This document shows positions 10,805 through 21,374 of a stretch of DNA of 64,000 bases, piece after piece. The notes under the pieces are model-generated. The model was given only the letters and a program-made list of their open reading frames with translations. It was not told the DNA's origin and made no database searches. Location: NCBI GenBank assembly GCA_024703915.1, contig CP087969.1, forward strand, positions 2,852,001 through 2,916,000, in the 5' to 3' direction. Each line of letters begins with the position of its first letter. Position 1 is the first letter of the stretch. This DNA comes from Massilia sp. H-1 (lineage in GTDB: Bacteria > Pseudomonadota > Gammaproteobacteria > Burkholderiales > Burkholderiaceae_D). Made by a program: the position numbers and the translations under genes.

Positions 10805-11413
10805 ACCAAAGCCTGAGTATCGAGGATGTCGGCGCCTGCGCCGACTTCCGCTCGCTGGCGTCCATCGCCGGGATCGGCATCGACCTGCGTTACGCGGGCC
10901 CGGACAACTTCGTCGGGCGCGATTTGTATTCACCGTATGACTGCGCCTGGCTGCATGTCGACGCCGCCGCCGCGCTGGAAAAATCGGTGGCCTGGCTGGC
11001 CGCCGCGCGGCCCGGTTTCACGGCCCTGATTCTCGATGCATTGCGTCCGCAACGGGTGCAGCAGGAACTGTGGGATGCGCTGGCTTACACGCCCCCTGCA
11101 GATGTACCTGGCCGATCCGGCGCGCGGCTCCATCCATTCCTTCGGCATGGCGATCGACATCACGCTGCTCGACGACAGCGGGCGCGAACTCGACATGGGC
11201 AGCGGCTTCGACGAGATGAGCGAACGCTCGCATCCGGCACTGGAGGCAGCCTTGCTGGCGCGCGGCGAGATCACGCCTACCCAGGTGGCCAACCGCGACC
11301 TGCTGCGGGCCGCCATGGCACACGGGGGCTTCCATGGCATTAACAGCGAGTGGTGGCATTACGATCTGGGCGACCGCGACCTGGTGCGGCGCACCTTCCG
11401 CCGCGTACTCTAG
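10792..11413 (+). CDS. D-Ala-D-Ala dipeptidase, VanX/DdpX type (M15D)
   Basis: Zinc metallopeptidase that splits D-Ala-D-Ala. The zinc and catalytic motifs are present: SIHSFGMAIDI (S-x-H-x6-D), and SEWWHYD carrying the catalytic Glu and third ligand His. About 205 residues, normal. One break near 11080 (GCTTAC followed by one extra C) repairs to DALAGTPLQMYLADP. Start ATG at 10792 overlaps the end of the LysR gene. With ldcA and dadA in the window it supports use of D-alanine from murein as a nutrient rather than vancomycin resistance, since no vanH/vanA is nearby. Confidence 0.88.
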
Positions 11414-11794
11414 GGCGCGCGCGTAGCTGACCGTCAGCATTTCCCACACGTGGTTGTCGGGCTCGTTCCAGTACACGATTCTGCCGCCGTGCGCGGTGTC
11501 GACGGCGTGGTCGACCGGGCCGTGCACGCTGCTGCGAAACGTGATCCCGGCGGCGCGGATGCGGGCCAGGATGGCGTCGAAGGCATCCTCGCTGACCCGG
11601 AAACAGTAGTGGGTCAGCGGGACCGGGCCCTCGCAGGTGTCGAAGTCGAAGGTCAGCCCCGCGTTCACGAAGACCGGCGCGAAGGGGCCGATCCCCGTCT
11701 CGGACCAGGGCACGCCCAGCAAACCGGCCAGCAGCCTGGCCGAGGCGATCCTGTCCCTGGCCGGAACCAGAATATGGTCGAGCTCGATTGTCAT
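11410..11794 (-). CDS. VOC (glyoxalase/bleomycin resistance) superfamily protein
   Basis: About 125 residues beginning MTIELDHILVPARDRIASA, with the paired beta-alpha-beta-beta-beta modules of the VOC fold: one near LDHILVP, one near VPLTHYCFRVSEDAFDAI, and a C-terminal YWNEPDNHVWEMLTVSY, the usual metal-ligand Glu region. The open frame runs on to 11018 against the VanX gene, which is unlikely to be real. A stop overlapping the VanX stop at 11410 is reached if one small indel in the GCGCGCGC run at 11415-11425 is allowed. Function unknown; many relatives are small dioxygenases or isomerases. Confidence 0.7.
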
Positions 11795-11915
11795 GCGCGC
11801 TGCTCCCGCTGTCCTTGGCCGCCTACTATCGCATGAAAAAGTCTTGCAAGCGCTTTCATGCCGTGCGGAAGTTGCCTCACCAAAATAACAATTGATTCTC
11901 CTATATACGCGATAC

Positions 11916-11927
11916 GGAAGCGCTTCC
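11916..11927. promoter_or_regulatory. LacI-type operator GGAAGCGCTTCC
   Basis: A perfect 12-bp palindrome with the central CG and GCGCTT core typical of LacI/GalR-family operators. Related half-palindromic copies occur at about 11849-11860 (CAAGCGCTTTC) and 11941-11950 (AGCGCTTTCA). All three lie between the VOC gene and the lacI-family gene, as expected for autoregulation. The third copy sits between the -35 and -10 boxes. Confidence 0.7.
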
Positions 11928-11935
11928 AATTTCTG

Positions 11936-11965
11936 TTGACAGCGCTTTCAAGCCGGGCGTATATT
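11936..11965 (+). promoter_or_regulatory. Sigma-70 promoter of the LacI-family gene
   Basis: TTGACA (11936-11941) and TATATT (11960-11965) are separated by 18 bp that contain a GCGCTTTC operator half-site. The -10 box ends only 7 bp before the ATG at 11973, so initiation from it would give a leaderless transcript. Confidence 0.55.
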
Positions 11966-11972
11966 GACAATC

Positions 11973-12999
11973 ATGACTTCCGCCGCCACTCTGCCCGACA
12001 CCAATGTCACGCTCGATCTGATCGCGCGCGAAGCGGGCGTGTCGCCCAGCACGGTGTCGCGCATTCTCAACGGGACGGCCCGGGTCAGCGACGACAAGCG
12101 CCTCGCCGTCGAAGGCACGATCGCCCGTTTCAACTTCCAGCCGAACCTGATGGCGCGCAGCCTGGCCCTGGGCCACACCCAGACCATCGGCGTGCTGACC
12201 CAGTTCATCGAGAGCCCGTTCTACGGCGAAGCGCTGCGCGGGGTCGAAGACGCGCTGGCCGAGACCCCTTATTCGCCGCTGTTCGTCTCCGGCCACTGGA
12301 ACCTCAAGACCGAGGAAGCGCGCATGCGCCTGCTGCAGGCGCGCCGCGTGGACGGTGTGATCATCCTGACCGGGCGCCTGTCGGACCAGCAGCTGCTCAA
12401 GTACGCGGCCCACATGCCGATCGTCGTCACCGGCCGCCAGCTGTCGGCGCCGCGCCTGGTGAGCGTGGACGTGGACGATTTTGACGGCGCGCGCGGCGCC
12501 ACCCGCCACCTGCTGGAACTGGGCCACACGCGGATCGCCTTCATCACCGGCCCGCACGACCATCCGGATGCGACCGAACGGCTGCGCGGCTACCAGCAAG
12601 CCCTGCTCGACGCCGGCGTCGCGCTGGCGCCGGAGCTGGTGGTGCAGGCCGACTTCATGGAATCGGGCGGCATGCTGGCGATCGACCAGCTGCTCGAATC
12701 GCGCGAGAACTTCACCGCCGTCTTTGCCGCCAACGACCAGATGGCGTATGGCGCGCGGCTGGCGCTGTACCGCCGCAATATCCGCGTCCCCGAAGATATC
12801 TCGCTGATCGGCTTTGACGATCTGCCCAATTCCACCTATTCGATGCCGCCGCTGACCACGGTGCGCCAGCCGGTGTACGACATCAGTAGGCTGGCGGCGC
12901 AAGCCATGCTCAAACTGATCGCGGGCGAAGCGGCCGATATCGCCGCGCCGCCGCTGGAACTCGTCGTAAGGGGAGTCGACCCGGCGCCTGCGACGCTAG
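11973..12999 (+). CDS. LacI/GalR-family transcriptional repressor
   Basis: About 340 residues. The helix-turn-helix is VTLDLIAREAGVSPSTVSRILNG followed by the hinge helix region NLMARSLALGHTQTIGV; the rest is a sugar-binding periplasmic-like core ending in SLIGFDDLPNSTYSMPPLTTVRQP. One frameshift near 12968 (an extra base in the GTAAGGGGAG run); repairing it gives the usual tail VVRESTRRL and a stop at 12997. It is followed by a secreted beta-1,3-glucanase gene and probably responds to a sugar. No operator was seen in front of the glucanase, so control of that gene is not demonstrated. Confidence 0.92.
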
Positions 13000-13164
13000 C
13001 ACGCCGTTCTTCCGTAGCACGCTCCACTCGCATTTTTCCGCATGCCCACCGGCAGGCGTGGCCGCGCCTTGGCCGCGCACAACGAAGACAAGGAGGACAT
13101 CACGCAGACCACACTGGTGCAGTCAGGATCACCACCCAATAACAGACAATAATGGAGACAACAC

Positions 13165-16100
13165 ATGTTCAGCAATTTCACGGACCACTACCGAAGGCTG
13201 CTGTTTGCCTTGCTTGCGATGCTGCTGCTGGCGCTCGGGCAGTCCGCCCGCGCGGCGGACTACACGGCAGGCGTGGCCAATATCAATGGCACGGCCACGC
13301 TCTGGTTCCAGGGCGCCTCGGTCACCCAGAGCATCGCGCACTACAAACGTCATGGGCGCCCAGCAAAATGTGGCGATGGCCTACAACAGCACGCGCACGG
13401 CACGAGCTGGCCGTACCGGCCGCGGTTGGCCAGACGGTCAACTTCTCGTTCACCTACACCAAGGCTAGGCCTGGCGTATGACACGCCTTGGGGCAATGCC
13501 GTGGTGCCGGGCGCGGTCGATCCGGGCAAGGTGGCCACGCCCACCTTCTCGCTCCCGGCGGGCAGCTACACCGGCACCCAGCAGGTAACGGTCAGCACAG
13601 CCACCATCGGCTGCAGCGCTGGTCTGCTCCATCAACGGCGGCGCCGCGCAAGCCTGCGCCAACCCGCTCACGATCGCGGCCACCAGCACTATCAGCGCGT
13701 ATGCGACCAAGGCCTAAGCATGAGCAATTCGGACACCGCCAGCGCCACCTACACGATCGGCAGCGGCGACACCGGCTTCACGCAGGGCGTGACCGACAAC
13801 GGCAGCACACTCACGATCTGGTTCGCGCGCTCGCCCAAATCGGACTGGGTCGACATCCATTACTCGCTCAACAGCGGCGGGCAGCAGAACGTGGCCATGG
13901 GCTACACCGGCACCCGGCATGAGGTCACTGTGCTTAAGCCGCCTCCGGCGCGGCGGCAGCGCTGGCTTACAGCTTCACCTACATGACCACCGGCGGCGCG
14001 CGACAGCGCACGCGTTCACCTGGAGCCGCAGCACCGGCACCGTGGCCACCCCGGTCATTTCATGCCACGGCATGGCACCTTCACCAGCGCGCAGAACGTC
14101 ACGCTCAGCAGCGCCACCAGCGGCGCGGCGATCCGCTACACGCTCGACGGCAGCACGCCGACCGCCAGCTCGCCGCTGTACGCGGGCGCGTTCAGCGTGG
14201 CCGCACCGGGCAAGACGATCAAGGCGATCGCAATCAAGAGCGGGATGAACAATTCCGGCGTGGCCAGCGCGGTCTTCACGATCAACCAAGTGAACCCGGT
14301 CGCCAATCCGTCGTTCATGTCACGGCATGGCACCTACACGGCAGCGCAAACGGTGCGCCTGTCGACGCCGACCGCAGGTGCGGCGATCTGGTACGCCGTC
14401 AATGGCGGCGCCCAGCAGCTCTATTCCGACGCCGCGCCGATCCAGGTCGGCGCCAGCGCGACCTTGAGCGCGGTTGCCAAAAAAGCGGCATGAGCGATTC
14501 GGCCTCCGTCCAAGCGAGCTACACGATCAACATCAACAACGGCGGCACCTTCGTGCACGGCGTGGCCGAGGATGGCGCCACCGCGCGGTCTGGTTCGCGC
14601 CAACCTGGACCCCGACCACGGCGATTGCCCACAGCTACGTGACCGGCAAGGACGGCGTCAAGGGCGCGCAGCGCGACGAGATCATGGCCTGGGACGCGGC
14701 GCTGGCGCGCTGGCAGGCCCCGGCCATCAGCCCGGTGGCCACCGGTTCCAAAATCTCGTACATGTTCACCTACTCGGCTCCGACCGGCGGCAACCTCGAT
14801 TCTGCCTGGTTCAACTACGTGATCTGCGGCGACGACGCGCCCGATTCTGCGGCCTGCCCAAGCCCGGTCGCCAAGCCGGTGTTCTCGCCCATGCCGATGG
14901 CGTCTATCCGACCGAGCAGAGTGTGAGCCTGTCGCTCCCGAGCGGTTCGGTGGCTTAAGCACCAGGATCTACTACACGCTCGATGGCAGCGCGCCGACCA
15001 CCGCTTCGCCGCAGTATGGCGCGGCGCTGCTGGTGAAAAGCGCGACCACCATCAATGCGATCGCCGTGCGTCCGGACCAGCAGCAGTCGCGCCGCGCCAG
15101 CGCCACCTATGACATCGCCGCCGCCTGCACCCAGACCCCGGGCGGCTGCACGGTGGCCGCGCCGGTGCTGTCGCATGCCTCGGGCAGCTACGCGACCAAG
15201 ATCGGCGTGAACATGCTGACCGCGACGCCCGGCGCCACGGTCCACTTCACGCGGACGGTTCCACGCCGACGCGTACCTCGTCCCAGTTCAATGGCGCGGT
15301 GTGGCTGGAAAAATCGGTGCAGTTCGGCGACACCTTCACGCTCAAGGCGCTCGCGACCAAGGACGGCAAGGACTCGCCGGTGGTCTCGCGCACCTACACC
15401 ATCACCAACAATGCCGAATCGGCGTGGAACGGCAACACCACCTTCAACGTGGTCAACGCCACCGGCGGCAAATACGCCGACAGCCAGGTCTACTGGCTGA
15501 TCATCGGCAAGGACTGGGTGACGGGTCAGTATGTGCGGGCCAATGCCAGCGGCCAGCTGGTGCCGGTGAGCGAAGCGGACAACACGATTCCCGTGCCGTC
15601 GCGAGAAGGGCTACGCCAACTACGCGGTCAGTCTGGCGCAGGCGCAGTCGGTGACGATTCCGCCGATCGAATCGGCGCGCATTTACATGAGCGTGGGCAA
15701 GCCGGTGCTGGTGCAGATCAACCGCGACATCAACGGCAAGACCGGCTATGCTTAAGCCCGGACCTCGAGAACAGCACCGACCCGAACCTCAACACCACGT
15801 TCGACTTCGGCGAATTCAACATCAACCGTCCGCGCCCGGTCAGCAACTACCCCGGCATCTACGTCAACACCAGCCGGGTCGACATTTTCGGGCTGCCGCT
15901 CAAGCTGCGTGTGACCGGACTCGATGGCTACGATGCGACCGTCGGCGAAACGCTGCTGGAAACGCGCGACGAACTGTTCGCCCGCTTCGTGCTTGAAACG
16001 CCGAGCGAGTTCCAGGGACTGGCCAAGGCACCGTACTCGCCTTACCGGATCATGGCAGCCAAGCGCACGGGACCTTCAACGACGGCCTCAATGTCACCAC

Positions 16101-16627
16101 CGGCGCGCAGGACAAGCCGCGCGGCGAGAATGCAGCCTATCTGGATGCCTACATCACCGACATCTGGAACAAGTACCGCAGCGAAGACCTGGTGCTCAAG
16201 GTCGGCGACTGGCCGACCTTCCGTGGCCGCGTGGGCGTGGACGATGTGATGACCTTCACCGACGGCATCGACAGCTACAAGATCTACGGCAAGCCGACCA
16301 CGACCGAGGTCATGCTGGGCAACGGCGTGCTCGATGACGCCACCGGTACCGCGCCCAACACGCCCAAGCACGACAAGCAGCTGCAGCTGCAGGCGCAGAT
16401 CTGCGCGGCGCTCAACCGCCACGTGGCCGAGCAGCCGAACGAGCGCTGGTACAACGCCGACTACTTCTTCCCGGTAAAGCAAACCGGCCAATTTCTTCAC
16501 GAAGTTCTGGCACCAGCACAGCTACAACGGGCTGGCGTATGGCTTCTCGTATGACGACGTGGGCGGACACAGTCCGTCGATCTACACGCCGTCGCCAGTG
16601 TCGGTGACCTACACCATCGGCAAATAG
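13165..16627 (+). CDS. Secreted modular GH64 beta-1,3-glucanase with CBM56-like and chitobiase-C-like modules
   Basis: About 1150 residues. A signal peptide (LLFALLAMLLLALGQSARA) is followed by a CBM56-like module (DYTAGVANINGTATLWFQG), a short chitobiase C-terminal-like module (FSLPAGSYTGTQQVTVST), a second CBM56-like module (FTQGVTDNGSTLTIWFA), two more chitobiase-C-like repeats (about 14065 and 14310), a third CBM56-like module (GGTFVHGVAEDGA), and further repeats to about 15400. The C-terminal GH64 thaumatin-like catalytic domain has ETRDELFARFVLETPSEFQG and YPGIYVNTSRVDIFGLPLKL. It attacks fungal or plant beta-1,3-glucan. About a dozen frame breaks; those at 13464, 13710, 13931, 14954 and 15752 repair with GCCGGC, and near 16487 a GGCC-like deletion is needed. 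Confidence 0.85.
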
Positions 16628-16637
16628 CAGGACGAAT

Positions 16638-18103
16638 CTACTGGGCGCCCGAGCGGGCGACCCAGTCGACCAGGGCATCGAGTACCAGACGGCCCTTGCC
16701 CTCGGTCGAGCGTTCGGTATTGATCATCGCCACCACCACGCACTGCTGGCCGTTCGCATCCGGCACATAGCCTAAGCAATCGTGGTCACATTGCGCAGGG
16801 TGCCGGTCTTCATGCGCGCACGCTCGGCCGCCGGGCTCTCTTTCAGGCAGCCAGGCGCATGGTGCCGTCCATGCCCACGATCGGCAAGCTGGCCATGAAT
16901 TCGGGCGCCCATTTGCTGCGCAGACCCGCACGCAGCAGTCCTGCCATTTGCAGCGGACTGATTTTCTCCGAACGCGACAAGCCGGAACCGTTATCGATCA
17001 CGAAGCCCGTGTCGTCGATGCCTTTGGCGCGCATCCAGTCGCGCACCACCATGTCGGAGCGCAGCGCGGTCGGCCCGGTGCTTAAGCCATCGGACGGCTG
17101 CCGCGCGCGGGATCGGTTTCCAGACTGCCCAGGCTGAGGAACAGGGTACGCGCCAGCGCATTGTCGGACGGCTTGTTGATGTCGCGTACCACCTCGGGCA
17201 AGCTGCGCGAGGCATGTTCGGCCAGGATGCGCGTCGTCATGCATGGCCACGCCGTCGACGGTGGGGCCGGTGATCTCGCCGCCCACGCGCTTCCACTGCT
17301 CGCGGAACAGGCGGTCCACATAATCCTGGCGGTCCAGCACATTGATGCTGTTCGAGGCGACGCAGTTGCGCGGGAAGGTCCCGGTCAGCACGACCCGGAT
17401 CGCGCCGTTCGCATCGCGCACGATCTGCGGCTGCTTCCAGCCGTCTTCCCAGCGCGCACGGTGCGTCGATCAGCGTGAACGCCGATTCGACCGTGACCCG
17501 GTCCAGCGCCGGCTGCACCGCCAGCTGCACGCCCTTGCCGTTCGAGCGCATGTCGAGCAGCAGCATGTTCTTGTTGATCAGCAGGGCGTCCGGGATCACG
17601 TTGTAGTACGCGTCGGGCGACTCGTCGAACGGCGGCAGGCCGATATCGGTGCGCGCCGGATTGAACAGGGCGCGGTCGAGCACCAGGCTGCCGTCGATCT
17701 TGCGCACGCCCTGGTTGCGCAGCGCCTGCAGCATGTTGGTCAGGACTTCGCCGGTCAGATCGGTGTCGGCGCCGCCGCGCAGCACCAGGTCGCCGCGCAG
17801 CGTGTCGCCGGTGAGCGTGCCCGCGCTGCGCAATTCAGTACGGCCGCGGAACACGGGGCCGAGCTGCTCGAGGCCGATCAGGGTCGTGACCAGCTTCATG
17901 GTCGACGCGGGCTGCATCGGGCGATCGGCCAGGTGCGAGACCAGCGCGCTGTCGCCGCGCAGCACCAGCACGCCGATCGCGTCTTCGGGGATGTTCGAGG
18001 TTGCCATCAGCTGGCTGACCGGGACCGGCAGCTGGGCGAAGGCGGCCGGTGCGGCAGCCGACGCGGCAGTCAGCAGGGCGGCGAGGACGAGTGGACGCAG
18101 CAT
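16638..18103 (-). CDS. dacB: D-alanyl-D-alanine carboxypeptidase/endopeptidase, PBP4 (S13)
   Basis: Periplasmic DD-carboxypeptidase and endopeptidase that trims murein crosslinks. Signal peptide MLRPLVLAALLTAASAAAPAAFA. All three active-site motifs are seen: STMK (PASTMKLVTT), SDN (KPSDNALARTL) and KTG (MRMKTGTLRNVTT). About 480 residues with the S13 inserted domain between motifs 1 and 2. Breaks at 16773 and 17080 repair with GCCGGC; 16855, 17103, 17238 and 17457 are other small indels. The gene starts 9 bp after the SpmAB gene, so the two form a reverse-strand operon. It converges on the glucanase gene with a 10-bp gap. Confidence 0.92.
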
Positions 18104-18112
18104 GCTCGCTCC

Positions 18113-19357
18113 TTAGCCGAAGAACAGGTAGGCCACGCCGATGGCGGCGCAGATGCTAAGCAGAAGTCGGCCATCAGGCTTAGCCGAAATCGCGTAGCGC
18201 GTCTTGCGGATGCCCACCGAGCCGAAGTACAGCGCCACGATATAGAAGGTGGTGTCGGCCGAACCCTGGAAGATGCAGGCCAGGCGGCCGACGAAGGAGT
18301 CGACCCCGTAAGTCTGCATGGCGTCGATCATCATGGCCTTGGAACCGCTGCCCGAGAGCGGCTTCATGAGCGCGGTCGGCAGGGCCGGGGTGAAGTCGGT
18401 ATTCATGCCCAGGCTGATGAATATCCACTCCAGGCCGCGCACGACGAAACCGAGCACGCCCGAGTTGCGGATCACGCTGATCGCCACCAGCATCCCGACC
18501 AGGTAGGGAATGATGGTCAGCGAAGTCTGGATGCCGCCCTTGGCGCCCTCGATGAAGGCTTCGTACACGTTTTCACCCTTGCGCATGGCGCCCACGATGA
18601 ACACGATGATGATCGAGAACAGGATCAGGTTGCTGGCCACGCGCGACACCAGTTCGATTTCGGGCTTGGTCAGGAACTGGGTGAAGTAGAAGATCAGGGC
18701 GCAGATGGCGGCCGTCATGCCACCCAGCCAGCCGAGCACAACGCGGTCGAACAGGTTGATGCGCTGCTTGATCGAGACCACGATGATCCCGGTGACGGTG
18801 GCCACGTAGGTGGCGATCATGCAGGGAATGAAAATGTCGGACGGGTCCTTGGCGCCGAGGATCGCGCGCTGCGCCATGATGGCCAGGGGAATCAGGGTCA
18901 GGCCGGAGGTATGCAGCACCAGGAACATGATCTGGGCGTTGCTGGCCGTATCCTTGTTCGGGTTGAGCGTTTGCAGGCTTTCCATGGCCTTCCAGGCCGA
19001 ACGGGGTGGCCGCGTTGTCCAGGCCCAGCAGGTTGGCCGAGAAATTCATCACCATGTGGCCGGTGGCCGGATGGTCTTTCGGCACTTCCGGGAAAATGCG
19101 CGAGAAGAAAGGCGCGATCACGCGCGCCAGCCAGCCCACGGCGCCAGCCTTTTCGCCGATGTTCATGATGCCGAGCCAGAGCGTCATGACAGCCAAGCCA
19201 GCGGCAGCGCGATGTCCATGACCCCCATCTTGGCCGTCTCGAAGGTGCCGTCGACAATTTTCTTGAAGATCTCCGTGTCGCCAAGAAAAATCCACTGCGC
19301 CAGGGCGGCCAGGAAGCCCACCAGGAAAAAGCCAGACCAGATGTAATTGAGTGCCAT
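18113..19357 (-). CDS. SpmA-SpmB fusion, nucleoside-recognition (Gate) domain membrane protein
   Basis: About 410 residues. The N-half matches SpmA (MALNYIWSGFFLVGFLAALA start, WLGIMNIGEKAGAVGWLARV, MNFSANLLGLDNAATPFGLKAM) and the C-half SpmB (SLTIIPYLVGMLVAISVIRNSG, GLACIFQGSADTTFYIV-like segment, SVGIRKTRYAISA). Both are Gate-domain membrane proteins, about 10 hydrophobic segments in total. In Bacilli the pair affects spore-core dehydration; in non-sporing proteobacteria the role is unknown, but linkage to dacB is frequent and suggests an envelope function. Breaks at 18155, 18178, 18985-19000 and 19187; the first two repair with GCCGGC. Confidence 0.85.
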
Positions 19358-19501
19358 GTTGTTCTATCTATTCGCAAAGAAGCCGATTGTGCAGCGAGAG
19401 TATAGGCGCAGCTTGCCAGAGAAAGATGAAACTATGCAGCACGGGCATGTAAAAAAGTTATACGGCAACACGCGCCAGCGCCCTCGCATATGATGTGAAC
19501 C

Positions 19502-21232
19502 ATGACGATCCCGCGCCTGACCGCCGCCGCCCTGTTTGCCGCCTTGCTGTGGTGGGCACCGGCGCTGGCCGCGGATAAGGTCTTGCACGCCTACATCACG
19601 ACCCCGGAGACCGGGCTCGACCCGGCGGTGGCTTCCGACATCGCATCCCTCAGTCTGCTGGAAAACCTGTTCGATCCCCTGCTCGGCTACGATTACGCGG
19701 CGCGCCCGCTCAAGCTGCGCGGCAATACCGCGGCCGGCTTGCCGGTGGTGGGCGACCAGGGACTGAGCTATACCTTCCACATCCGTCCCGGCATCTATTT
19801 CACGCCCGACCCCGCCTTCAAAGGCAAGCCGCGCGAGCTGACCGCAGCCGACTATATTTACAGCCTCAAGCGTCTGTACGATCCGGCGCTCAAGTCGCCC
19901 TGGTTGTCCCTGTTCGACGGCAAGATCGCGGGCGACGCCGCCCTCAAGTCGGCCTTCAGCTACGACACGGCGGTGCCCGGCCTGCAGGCGCCGGACCGCT
20001 ACACGCTGCGGATCGGCTTGACCGCGCCCGACAGCAATTTCCTGTTCTACCTGGCCATGCCAGGCCGCTGGCGTGGTGGCGCGCGAAGTGATGGAAGCCT
20101 ATCCGGGCCAGACCGGCAACCATCCGGTCGGCACCGGTCCCTTCGTGGTCGGCGAATGGAAGCGCAGCAACCGCATCATCCTGCTGGCCAATCCCCAGTC
20201 GCACGCGACCGGCGCCGCATGGGCCAGCGCCTGCCGCTGCTGGACCGGGTGGAAGTGAAGGTGGCCGAGGAATTCCAGGGCCGCGTGCTGGGCTTTCTGC
20301 GCGGCGAGTTCGACTACCTGGAACAAGTGCCCGAATCGATGACCGGCATGGTGATCGGGAACGGCAAGCTGAAGCCGGAACTGGCCGCGCGCGGCATCAG
20401 CTGACGCGCTTTCCCGTGCTGCAAACCTATTATCTGTGGATGAACATGGAAGACCCCGTCATCGGCGGCTACGGCAAGGACAAGGTCGCCTTGCGGCGCG
20501 CGATCGCGCTCAGCTATGACAGCGACGAGGATATCGGCTTGCTCAAGAAGGGCTTCGCTGCTGCGCGCCGAATCGCCCCTGCCGCCGAATGTGCTCGGTT
20601 ACGATCCGGCCTACCGCAGCCCGGTGGCCTACGACAAGACCCTGGCGGCGGCCCTGCTCGACCGCTTCGGCTACACCGCGCGCGACCCGGACGGCTTCCG
20701 GCGCGCCCCAAGCGGCGCGCCGCTGACGCTGGCCATGCACAGCGAAGCGACGGTCGGCGGGCGCCTGCGCGACGAACTGTGGCGCAAGAACCTGAATGCG
20801 ATCGGCTTGCGCGTGGTGTTCCGGACCGACAAGAAGCCCGAGATCATCAAGGCTTCGCGCCTGGGCAAGGTGCAAATGTTCGAGACCAACTGGATCGCAG
20901 ACTTTCCGGACGGCGACAACTTCTACCAGCTGTTGTACGGTCCCAACAGCGGGCGCGCCAACTATGCGCGCTTCAATCTGCCCGCCTACAACACGCGCTA
21001 CGAACAGGCGCGCCCTTGCCCGATTCATGCGGCGCGCCAGAAGCTGTATGCCGAGATGAACCAGCTGCTGCATGCCTACAACCCCTGGGTCCCGCTGACG
21101 CATCCGATTTCGGCCGACTTGCGCCATCCGTGGCTTAAAAACTACATGCGGCACCCGGTGGAACTGACGACATGGCGCTACCTTGATCTGGATCTTGCCG
21201 AACGCATGCGAGGCCGGGCAATGTCGCACTAG
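19502..21232 (+). CDS. Oligopeptide/murein-peptide ABC transporter substrate-binding protein (SBP_bac_5)
   Basis: About 575 residues with signal peptide MTIPRLTAAALFAALLWWAPALA cleaved before ADK. Family-5 landmarks: PETGLDPAVASDIASLSLLENLFDPLLGYD near the N-terminus, LTAADYIYSLKRLYDP, NHPVGTGPFVVGEWKR, and late ANYARFNLPAYNTRYE. Such proteins capture peptides or murein tripeptides in the periplasm. No permease or ATPase genes adjoin it, so it may use a shared Opp/Dpp permease, as E. coli MppA does. Breaks at 20060 (GCCAGGC for GCCGGC), about 20215, 20404, 20562 and 21015. The last two are ordinary small indels. Confidence 0.85.
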
Positions 21233-21374
21233 ATGTTGATCCGGCACACATTCCTGAAAGTTATGGTGTTCCCCGGTTAATTCATTAGCTAGGGAGCAAG
21301 TCACCGCGTAGGCTGATTCGGGCATGACGTATTGCCAATAAAAATGAGATGCAACGGACCCCAAGGAGAGACCA

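Noticed and set aside
11018..11410. A long C-terminal extension of the VOC protein
   Set aside because: It would lie entirely antisense to the VanX-like gene, whose zinc motifs are intact. The extension has no VOC features.
10792..11413. Vancomycin resistance
   Set aside because: Only a VanX/DdpX-type dipeptidase is present. There is no VanH, VanA/B ligase or VanRS, and the surroundings are murein catabolic genes.
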